A stretch of 5,239 nucleotides of DNA from an uncultured Sphingomonas sp. (GTDB lineage: Bacteria; Pseudomonadota; Alphaproteobacteria; Sphingomonadales; Sphingomonadaceae). Numbering within the stretch: position 1 is the first letter of the stretch; each line of letters begins with the position of its first letter. The stretch spans positions 1 to 5,239 of the forward strand of contig CAKTFL010000181.1 in NCBI GenBank assembly GCA_934555855.1, in the 5' to 3' direction. Position numbers and translations under genes: made by a program. This document shows, one piece after another, positions 1-5,239 of this stretch. Below the pieces are notes generated by a model, which searched no databases, had not been told where the DNA came from, and saw nothing but the letters and a program-made list of their open reading frames with translations.

Positions 1-871
1 CGGTGACCACCGGCCACCGGTCCCGCAGCTCCTCGGGAACGCGGCCATCCACGAGCACATCCTGCAGCTTGCGCGAGCCCGCCGGCCCCCGTACCCGGTC
101 GCCCGCACGGCGCGTGCGCACCGTGAGCGGCCAGCAGGTGCCCTCGCTCAGGGGCAAGGCGAGCATGCCCGGCGGGGCCGCCGCCCCCACCCGCGCACTC
201 GCCTCATAGGCTGCGGCCTGTGTCGCCATTCGCCGCGCCAGCACCGCGATGCGGGCGCGGTAATGCGGCTTCATCACCTCGCCCGGCGGCACGTCCATCT
301 CGACCAGCCATTCGACCGGCAGGTAGCATCGCCCGGCGCGATCATCCTCGGCCAGGTCGCGCGCGATATTGGCCAGCTGGAACGCCATGCCCAGGTCGCA
401 CGCCCGGTCCAGCGTCGCCTCGTCGGCCGGGTCCACCCCCATCACCACCGCCATCATGCAGCCGACCACGCCTGCGACATGGTAGCAATAGCGGTACAGG
501 TCGTGCTCGGTCCGCGGGCTCCATTCTTCGGCATCAAGCGCAAAGCCCGCCACCAGATCACGGGCAAAGCCGTGCGGCAGCTGCGTTTCTGCCACGACGA
601 CGCGCAGCGCGTCGAACGCCGGTTCGCCGACGACCTGTCCCGCCAGCGCCGCCTCGGTCATCGCCGACAGCCGTTGCAGCCGGGCCGGCGCGTCGGCGAC
701 CCGGGTCATGCCGTGTCCCATCTCCTGCCCATCGGCGATGTCGTCGCAGGCGCGGCACCAGGCGTAGAGAAGCCACGCCCGCTCACGCGTCGTCCGGTCG
801 AACAATCGGCTCGCCGCGGCGAAGCTCTTGGATCCCCTCGCGATCGAGTCACGCGCGGCGGCGACGATCAC
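1..871 (-). CDS. crtB: Phytoene synthase (CrtB-like), 3' end off the window, with a TilS C-terminal-like tail
   Basis: Phytoene synthase condenses two geranylgeranyl diphosphates into phytoene, the first committed step of carotenoid synthesis, in the cytoplasm or at the inner membrane. The minus frame is open from GTG at 871-869 to the left edge (290 codons, no stop). Family marks: GSKSF at residues 13-17, the first Asp-rich motif DDIAD at 43-47 after YAWCRAC, and the second one, NIARDLAEDD, at 168-177 followed by GRCYLP. These should bind the Mg-diphosphate groups. The match continues to about residue 231 (ASARVGAA), then stops: the usual last 70 or so helical residues are replaced by a TilS-like segment (separate entry), so catalytic activity is doubtful. 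The start is uncertain: no ATG lies in frame, GTG 871 fits the family N-terminus but has a poor Shine-Dalgarno, and it follows the LOG stop by 23 bases, suggesting co-transcription or coupled translation. The CrtB assignment of residues 1-231 is firm; the integrity of the gene is not. Confidence 0.85.
   Translation of the reverse strand, partial: MIVAAARDSIARGSKSFAAASRLFDRTTRERAWLLYAWCRACDDIADGQEMGHGMTRVADAPARLQRLSAMTEAALAGQVVGEPAFDALRVVVAETQLPHGFARDLVAGFALDAEEWSPRTEHDLYRYCYHVAGVVGCMMAVVMGVDPADEATLDRACDLGMAFQLANIARDLAEDDRAGRCYLPVEWLVEMDVPPGEVMKPHYRARIAVLARRMATQAAAYEASARVGAAAPPGMLALPLSEGTCWPLTVRTRRAGDRVRGPAGSRKLQDVLVDGRVPEELRDRWPVVT
2..180 (-). other. TilS C-terminal-domain-like segment fused in frame to CrtB
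   Basis: Residues about 232-290 of the crtB frame do not resemble the end of phytoene synthase. From about residue 250 they read like the C-terminal domain of tRNA(Ile)-lysidine synthetase: a basic RTRRAGDRVRGP stretch (252-263), then GSRKLQDVLVDGRVP (265-279), then an LRDRWPVV block (282-289). In TilS the pattern is R-R-x-G-D-R, then G-S-R/K-K-L-x-D-x-L-x-D-x-x-V-P, then R-D-x-x-P-L/V, and the domain helps hold tRNA. The TilS catalytic PP-loop ATPase domain is absent. The segment is cut by the window edge, where a family member would usually have roughly 15-30 more residues. Similarity is judged by eye from memory of the family. Fusion and chimeric assembly are both possible. Confidence 0.66.
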
Positions 872-894
872 CTCGCGAGAGGGGGGCGCCTCGC

Positions 895-1476
895 TCAGAG
901 GTCCGACGCCTTCATCCGCACGATTGGCTGCGTCGGCACATGCGCGGCCATCCCGTCGAGCAGCACGTCCAGCGTGTCGGCGACGATCAGCAGGTCGCGA
1001 TGCTGCGGGCGGAGAAAGCCGACCTCCCCCATCTTCTCCCAGAACGCGACGAGATGGTCGTAATAGCCCGCCGTGTTCAGCAGCCCGACGGGATCGGCGT
1101 GATAGCCGAGCTGCGCCCAGCTCAGCGCCTCCCACAGCTCGTCCATCGTTCCCGTTCCGCCGGGAATGGTGACGAAGCCGTCGGCTAGATCGGTGAACGC
1201 CTGCTTGCGCTGATGCATCCCGGGCACGACGTGCAGCTCGGTCAGCCCGCGATGCGCGACCTCCGCATCGACCAGCGCCTGCGGGATCACGCCGATCACC
1301 TCGCCACCGGCCGCCAGCGCCGAATCGGCAATCGCGCCCATCAGCCCCAGCCGGCCACCGCCATAGACAACTCCGATGCCGCGCTCGGCCAGGGTGCGCC
1401 CGACCGCGCGGGCGGTGTCGAGGTACAGGGGATCGGCTGGGGTCGCGGACCCGCAATAGACGGCCAGGCGCTTCAT
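895..1476 (-). CDS. LOG-family protein (TIGR00730), likely nucleoside 5'-monophosphate phosphoribohydrolase
   Basis: A 193-residue cytoplasmic protein of the LOG (Lonely Guy) family. Characterised members hydrolyse the N-glycosidic bond of cytokinin riboside 5'-monophosphates or AMP, releasing the free base and ribose 5-phosphate. Visible marks: a Rossmann-like start with CGS at 8-10, GGGRLGLMG at 39-47, MHQRK at 87-91, and the signature PGGTGTMDE at 105-113, which contributes the substrate-binding and catalytic Glu. The length is normal for the short (type I) LOG proteins. ATG 1476-1474 is preferred because MKRLAVYCGS is where the family begins; a TTG 12 codons upstream would add an atypical leader. 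No strong Shine-Dalgarno is visible. It lies 48 bases after the tetR stop and 23 bases before the proposed crtB start, all on one strand. In bacteria such proteins are often annotated as decarboxylases, which is a misnomer. The true substrate here is unknown. Confidence 0.93.
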   Translation of the reverse strand: MKRLAVYCGSATPADPLYLDTARAVGRTLAERGIGVVYGGGRLGLMGAIADSALAAGGEVIGVIPQALVDAEVAHRGLTELHVVPGMHQRKQAFTDLADGFVTIPGGTGTMDELWEALSWAQLGYHADPVGLLNTAGYYDHLVAFWEKMGEVGFLRPQHRDLLIVADTLDVLLDGMAAHVPTQPIVRMKASDL

Positions 1477-1524
1477 GCCGGTCGCGCTAGGCGATCCGCC
1501 ACTCGGCCACAAGCGCGGGCGGCT

Positions 1525-2157
1525 TCAGGCCGATTTTGGTCCCAGACCGTCGCGGAGGAAACCGGCCATGACCTCGGCGACCTCGTCGGGGGTGCGTGCA
1601 TCGTCCCACACGCCGTAGCGCAGACCCAGGAACACGTTCATTCCCATCAACGCCCAGGCATGGACGTCCGACACGTCCTCGCGGACCTCTCCCCGGGCAG
1701 CGGCGGCGCGCAGGCGTGCCTCGATCCGCTGGGCGGTCGTCTGATAATGTTGGCGGAAGCTGTCGGGATCGACGAATTCCGACTCGTCGATGATCCGGTA
1801 AATCTCCTTGTGCCCGCGCACGAACGCGATGAACCCGGCCAGCCCCGCGCGCTCGGCGGCGAGGCCGTCGGGGGCGGCGCGCACGGCGGGCGCGACATGG
1901 TCGCGCACCTGATCCGACATGTCCCGCACCAGCGCCCGGAACACCGCGTCCTTGCTGTCGAAATAGGTGTAGAAGCTGCCCAGCGCGACGCCCGCGCGGC
2001 GGGTAATGCCGCTGATCGACGCCTCGTGAAAGCCGACGCTGCCGAACTCGATCGCGGCCGCGTCCAGGATCGCGCGCAGTGTACGACGGCCGCGCTCCGT
2101 TCGCGGCGCCTTGCCTGCGCTCGCCGCCGCCGAAGCCGCGTCCGCCTCCTTCACCAC
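1525..2157 (-). CDS. TetR/AcrR-family transcriptional regulator
   Basis: A 210-residue one-component regulator. After an Ala-rich, probably disordered leader (residues 1-18) comes a typical TetR DNA-binding domain: helix 1 at about 24-38 (RRTLRAILDAAAIEFGSVGF region) and the helix-turn-helix at about 46-66, with ITRRAGVALGSFYTYF leading into the conserved FDSKDAVF at 66-73. The C-terminal half is helical and would bind a ligand and dimerise; its ligand is not recognisable. Two GTG codons stand in tandem at 2157-2155 and 2154-2152. The Shine-Dalgarno-like GGGGAG ends 3 bases before the first and 6 before the second, so translation from the second is equally plausible or better. The gene is divergent from the TonB receptor across about 100 bases, the common layout for a repressor of its neighbour and of itself. 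That role is inferred. The log and crtB genes follow on the same strand. Confidence 0.93.
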   Translation of the reverse strand: MVKEADAASAAASAGKAPRTERGRRTLRAILDAAAIEFGSVGFHEASISGITRRAGVALGSFYTYFDSKDAVFRALVRDMSDQVRDHVAPAVRAAPDGLAAERAGLAGFIAFVRGHKEIYRIIDESEFVDPDSFRQHYQTTAQRIEARLRAAAARGEVREDVSDVHAWALMGMNVFLGLRYGVWDDARTPDEVAEVMAGFLRDGLGPKSA

Positions 2158-2174
2158 CCTCTCCCCGTCACAAG

Positions 2175-2197
2175 TTGAATCTCGGTTCAGCTTTCAA
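2175..2197. promoter_or_regulatory. Candidate TetR operator: inverted repeat TTGAA-N13-TTCAA
   Basis: TTGAA (2175-2179) and TTCAA (2193-2197) form a perfect 5-base inverted repeat. An extra TTCA half-site at 2186-2189 also pairs with TGAA at 2176-2179 over a 6-base gap. The element covers the -35 box and the whole spacer of the predicted rightward promoter, so a bound TetR dimer would block RNA polymerase. The arms are short and the assignment rests on position between a tetR gene and its likely target. Confidence 0.35.
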
Positions 2198-2203
2198 TAT
2201 AGC
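2175..2203 (+). promoter_or_regulatory. Predicted sigma70-type promoter for the TonB receptor and MFS genes
   Basis: A -35 box TTGAAT (2175-2180, 4 of 6 consensus bases) and a -10 box TATAGC (2198-2203, 4 of 6) are separated by exactly 17 bases, in the most AT-rich patch of the intergenic region. Transcription would start near 2209-2212, leaving a leader of about 50 bases before the ATG at 2259. It is the only well-spaced pair I found facing right. Not tested experimentally; matches of this quality can occur by chance. Confidence 0.55.
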
Positions 2204-2246
2204 GGGCAGCAACGGCGTACAACCCGGCAGAACGGGAGGCGCCGAA

Positions 2247-2253
2247 AGGGAGG
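2247..2253 (+). promoter_or_regulatory. Ribosome binding site that fixes the TonB receptor start
   Basis: AGGGAGG lies 5 bases before ATG 2259-2261. This is a near-ideal Shine-Dalgarno, and it selects this ATG over an in-frame ATG at 2079 that would add 60 residues lying over the tetR start region. The residues immediately after the chosen ATG form a signal peptide, which agrees. Confidence 0.8.
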
Positions 2254-2258
2254 ATGCC

Positions 2259-4613
2259 ATGATTCGCCTGACTGCGCGCGCGTTGCTGATCCTTGGCACT
2301 GCGCTGGCCGCGCTGCCAGCGGCGGCGCAGTCCACCGCCGCGACCGACCCCCAGGCCGCTGATCCCGCCGTACGCGACGAGGCGGCGAGCGATGTCGTCG
2401 TCATGGCCCGCAAGCGCGAGGAGCGGCTGATCGACGTGCCGATCGCCGTCACCGCGCTCTCCGCCGAGTCGATCGCGCGGTTGCAGGCGACGGACCTGTC
2501 CGGCATCCAGGGGGCGATCCCGAACGTGAACCTGGTCCAGGGGCGCGGATCCACGTCAAACGCCAACATCTATATTCGCGGCGTGGGCCAGCCCGATGCC
2601 CTCCAGACCTTCGATCCCGCCGTCGGAGTCTATGTCGACGGCGTGTATCTCAGCCGCATTCAGGGCGCGCTGTTCAACCTGTTCGACGTCGACCATATCG
2701 AGGTGCTGCGCGGGCCGCAGGGCACGCTGTATGGCAAGAACACGATCGGCGGCGCAGTCAACGTCGTCAGCCGCAAGCCCGATCTGGACGAGGTGAAGGC
2801 GCTCGGCTCGTTCACCTATGGCAGCTACGATCAGAAGCTGGCGAACGGATACGTCTCCGCGCCGATCGTGTCGGACAAGGTCGCGCTGAGCCTGGCCGGC
2901 GTGTACGACAAGCGCGACGGGATCGTCACCGATCCGCGGACCGGGCTGCGGTACAATGATCGCGATACGCTGGCGGGCCGGGCGATCCTCCATGCCGCGC
3001 CGACCGACCGGCTGCGTATTACGATCGAGGGCGATTATACCCGCCAGCGTACCGCCCCGACACTCGGCTATGCCACCGCCCCGCTCACCAACGTGCTGTA
3101 TTCGCCGGCCTTTGCGGTGATCGGCGTGCCGGTGGTCAAGCAGCCCAACCCTTATGGCCCGTACCGCTATCGTGCCTCCACCAGCCTTGCACCCGGGCAG
3201 GGGCAGCGGCTGGATCACTGGGGCGTGGCGGGGACGGTCGACCTGGAGCTGTCGGACGCCGTCACCCTCACCTCGATCACCGCCTATCGCGACCTGAGGC
3301 CGGATTACCATATAGATTTCGACGCGACGGAGCTGGAGGTCGCGGACGCATTCGTCGGTGTGCGCCAGCACCAGTTCAGCCAGGAGTTGCAGCTGAAATA
3401 CGACAGCGGCGCGCTGCAGGGCGTGGCCGGGTTGTACTACCTCAACGAGAGCGTGCAGTCGCATCAGGAATCGTACGACGACAATTATCTCCAGCTTCAG
3501 GCGACGCCGGCGCTGCGCGTGCCGCTGCCGTTCACCCGCTTCATCGACGACCGGCAGAACACCAAGAGCTATGCCGCATTCGGCCAGCTGACCTATAATC
3601 TGACGGGCCGGTTCTCGGTCACCGGAGGCCTGCGCTATACCAAGGAGCGCAAGCGCTACTTCCGGACCACGACGACCGACCTCGCCGGCACGGTTTCGGC
3701 GCCGTTCGTGTTTCCGAACAACCTGCCGGCCCCGTTCAACGATCTCGATCATGTCGATTTCGACGCCTGGACCCCGTCGGCGACGCTATCTTACAAGCCG
3801 ACCCGCGACACGTTGATCTATGCCACCGCCGCGCGCGGCTTCAAGTCGGGCGGGTTCAACGGCCGGGTCAACGGCCTGGGCGACGTGACGCAGGTGGTGG
3901 ACGGCGTCACCAGGGTGGTGCCGTTTTTCGATCCCGAAACGGTGTGGTCCTACGAAGCGGGGGCGAAGGGCAGCTTCCTGGGCGGGCGCGTGCAATTGTC
4001 GGGCGATGTCTTCTACGCCGATTACAAGGATTTCCAGGCCCGTGTCGGCGGCGGTACGACCGGGATCGCGGGAGGATCCTTTCCGGTCGTCAACGCGGGC
4101 AAGTTGCGGAACTGGGGTATCGAGGCCGAAATTGCCGTGCGGCCCGTCACGCAATGGTCGATCCGATCGACCTTCGGCTATCTCGATTCGAAGTATCGCG
4201 AGTTCAACGATGCTCGCCGCGCGCCCGCCTTTTCCTGCAACCCCACCGGCAACCGGATCACCTGCAAGCCGGCCTTCACGCCGCCGATCACCTGGTCGAT
4301 CGCCAGCGATTACGCGATCCCGCTGGGCGATGCGGGCAGCCTCACCCTGGGCGGCGACCTGCGCGTTGTCGACAAGCATTACCTGTCGGTCGACAATCGC
4401 GAGAACCTGAAGGAAGACGGCTACATGCTCGTCAACGCCTTCGTCCAATATGACGCGCCCGGCGGGCATTATTATGTCCGCGGCGGCGTCAGGAACCTGA
4501 CCAGGTCGGTCTACCTGACCGACGCGCAGGAATTCTCCAGCGTGGGCAACATCCAGACAGCCTATTACGGCGATCCGCGCACGTGGAGCAGCACGGTCGG
4601 CTTTCGCTTCTGA
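2259..4613 (+). CDS. TonB-dependent outer-membrane receptor
   Basis: A complete 784-residue outer-membrane active transporter, driven by TonB-ExbB-ExbD. Residues 1-23 are a Sec signal peptide (MIRLTARALL start, hydrophobic core, cleavage likely after PAAA before QS). A TonB-box-like stretch, SDVVVMARK, sits at 44-52, followed by the plug domain with DVPIAVTA at 59-66 and RGPQGTLYGKNTIGGAVN at 151-168. The rest is the beta barrel, with ARGFKSGGFNGR ending at residue 536, typical of sphingomonad receptors, and a terminal aromatic strand ending TVGFRF, as BAM recognition requires. Length is normal. The plug starts about 20 residues after the signal peptide, so no FecA-type signalling domain is present and regulation through an anti-sigma factor is unlikely. 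Two cysteines, C660 and C669, lie in one probable surface loop. The MFS gene follows after 23 bases. The substrate is not readable: siderophore, sugar or aromatic compound are all possible. Confidence 0.95.
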   Translation: MIRLTARALLILGTALAALPAAAQSTAATDPQAADPAVRDEAASDVVVMARKREERLIDVPIAVTALSAESIARLQATDLSGIQGAIPNVNLVQGRGSTSNANIYIRGVGQPDALQTFDPAVGVYVDGVYLSRIQGALFNLFDVDHIEVLRGPQGTLYGKNTIGGAVNVVSRKPDLDEVKALGSFTYGSYDQKLANGYVSAPIVSDKVALSLAGVYDKRDGIVTDPRTGLRYNDRDTLAGRAILHAAPTDRLRITIEGDYTRQRTAPTLGYATAPLTNVLYSPAFAVIGVPVVKQPNPYGPYRYRASTSLAPGQGQRLDHWGVAGTVDLELSDAVTLTSITAYRDLRPDYHIDFDATELEVADAFVGVRQHQFSQELQLKYDSGALQGVAGLYYLNESVQSHQESYDDNYLQLQATPALRVPLPFTRFIDDRQNTKSYAAFGQLTYNLTGRFSVTGGLRYTKERKRYFRTTTTDLAGTVSAPFVFPNNLPAPFNDLDHVDFDAWTPSATLSYKPTRDTLIYATAARGFKSGGFNGRVNGLGDVTQVVDGVTRVVPFFDPETVWSYEAGAKGSFLGGRVQLSGDVFYADYKDFQARVGGGTTGIAGGSFPVVNAGKLRNWGIEAEIAVRPVTQWSIRSTFGYLDSKYREFNDARRAPAFSCNPTGNRITCKPAFTPPITWSIASDYAIPLGDAGSLTLGGDLRVVDKHYLSVDNRENLKEDGYMLVNAFVQYDAPGGHYYVRGGVRNLTRSVYLTDAQEFSSVGNIQTAYYGDPRTWSSTVGFRF

Positions 4614-4636
4614 CCGGAGCCAAAGGGGGAGGGGAG

Positions 4637-5239
4637 ATGACCGATACACGACGGCCGGCGGGGCTGGTGCTGGCCATGCTGCTGCTGGTCTATGTCCTCA
4701 ACTTTCTGGATCGGCAGATACTGGGCATTCTTGGGCCACCGATCCGGGCGGAGCTGGGGCTGAGCGATACGCAGTTCGGCGCGATCGGCGGGCTCGCCTT
4801 CGCCACGCTGTATTCGGTGCTGGGCGTGCCGCTGGCGATGCTGGCCGATCGGACGAGCCGCAGCGGCGTGGTGGCGGCGGCGCTGACCGTGTGGAGCGCC
4901 TTCACCGCGCTATGCGGGTTCGCGGCCGGGTTCTGGCAGCTGTTCCTGTTTCGGCTGGGCGTCGGGATCGGCGAGGCGGGCGGCGCGGCGCCGTCCTATG
5001 CGCTGGTGGCCGACTATTTCCCGCCGGAGCGGCGGTCGCGGGCGCTGGCGATCTATTCGCTCGGCGTGCCGCTGGGCGGGGCGCTGGGCGTGGTGTTCGG
5101 CGCGTATATCGCGCAGCTGGTGACCTGGCGCACGGCGTTCGTCAGCGTCGGGCTGCTCGGCGTGGTGCTGGCGCTGGTGTTTCGCTGGATCGTTCGCGAC
5201 GTACCGCGGCCGAAGATCGCCGCGGCCACGGTGCCGCTG
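4637..5239 (+). CDS. MFS transporter, spinster-like, N-terminal part (3' end off the window)
   Basis: The first 201 residues of an inner-membrane major facilitator superfamily transporter, open to the right edge. ATG 4637 is preceded by a strong purine tract (GGGGGAGGGG, 4625-4634). Helix 1 spans about 9-24 and leads into NFLDRQILG at 22-30, a hallmark of spinster-like MFS proteins. Helix 2 (about 48-68) leads into the motif-A loop LADRTSR at 69-75. Further marks are FRLGVGIGEAGG at 105-116, ADYFPPERRSRALAIYSLG at 125-143, and WRTAF at 164-168 before the sixth helix. About five to six helices are present. Full-length relatives have around 420-450 residues and 12 helices, so about half is missing. 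The 23-base gap after the receptor stop, with no terminator visible, suggests one operon, in which the receptor brings a compound into the periplasm and this protein carries it across the inner membrane. The substrate and direction of transport are inferred only from context. Confidence 0.93.
   Translation, partial: MTDTRRPAGLVLAMLLLVYVLNFLDRQILGILGPPIRAELGLSDTQFGAIGGLAFATLYSVLGVPLAMLADRTSRSGVVAAALTVWSAFTALCGFAAGFWQLFLFRLGVGIGEAGGAAPSYALVADYFPPERRSRALAIYSLGVPLGGALGVVFGAYIAQLVTWRTAFVSVGLLGVVLALVFRWIVRDVPRPKIAAATVPL

Noticed and set aside
220..1188. Long plus-strand open frames opposite crtB and log (220-1188, 263-1063)
   Set aside because: They lie antisense to clear CrtB and LOG proteins, are dominated by Arg, Pro and Ala runs, and have no domain pattern. 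This is expected in GC-rich DNA with few stop codons.
1477..1512. TTG start extending the LOG protein by 12 residues
   Set aside because: A rare start codon and a leader not typical of the family; ATG 1476 begins exactly at the conserved first strand.
1477..1524. Possible terminator between tetR and log
   Set aside because: No stable GC stem followed by a T-run is visible on the minus strand in these 48 bases.
1213..2178. Plus-strand open frame of 321 codons opposite log and tetR
   Set aside because: It is a shadow of two convincing minus-strand genes; its composition and lack of motifs do not look like a protein.
2079..2258. Upstream in-frame ATG for the TonB receptor adding 60 residues
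   Set aside because: It overlaps the 5' end of tetR, lies before the predicted promoter, and would bury the signal peptide. ATG 2259 has a strong Shine-Dalgarno.
2556..3752. Minus-strand open frame of 398 codons inside the TonB receptor gene
   Set aside because: It is antisense to conserved plug and barrel sequence, with Val-, Arg- and Gln-rich composition typical of a reverse-strand shadow. The frame at 3786-4649 is rejected for the same reason.
4614..4636. Possible terminator or promoter between the TonB receptor and MFS genes
   Set aside because: The 23 bases hold only the purine-rich ribosome binding site of the MFS gene; there is no stem-loop or -35/-10 pair.

Overview
The window is very GC-rich, densely coded DNA. 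Its gene content fits a sphingomonad (Alphaproteobacteria, Sphingomonas-like): a carotenoid-type phytoene synthase, a large TonB-dependent receptor of the common sphingomonad type, and a spinster-like MFS transporter. The taxon is inferred from gene style; no rRNA or marker gene is present.

Layout: two divergent gene groups start from one short intergenic region at about 2158-2258. Leftward (minus strand) lie a TetR-family regulator (1525-2157), a LOG-family nucleotide phosphoribohydrolase (895-1476) and a phytoene synthase reading frame that runs off the left edge (871 to 1). Rightward (plus strand) lie a complete 784-residue TonB-dependent outer-membrane receptor (2259-4613) and, 23 bases later, the first 201 codons of an MFS transporter that runs off the right edge (4637-5239). 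The genes are tightly packed. No RNA gene, mobile element, CRISPR array or gene-free stretch above 300 bases is visible.

How the parts may work together: the receptor and MFS protein look like an outer-membrane plus inner-membrane uptake route for one small molecule, probably controlled by the divergent TetR protein. The intergenic region holds a good sigma70-type promoter facing the receptor (TTGAAT, 17-base spacer, TATAGC). A small inverted repeat, TTGAA/TTCAA, covers its -35 box and spacer and is a candidate operator. The substrate cannot be read from the sequence.

The most unusual observation is at the left edge. The phytoene synthase frame follows its family through about residue 231 and then, without a frame break, continues into a segment that looks like the C-terminal domain of tRNA(Ile)-lysidine synthetase (TilS). 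The family's own last 70 or so residues are absent. This is either a genuine gene fusion or rearrangement, or a chimeric join in the assembly near position 180. The sequence alone cannot decide between them.
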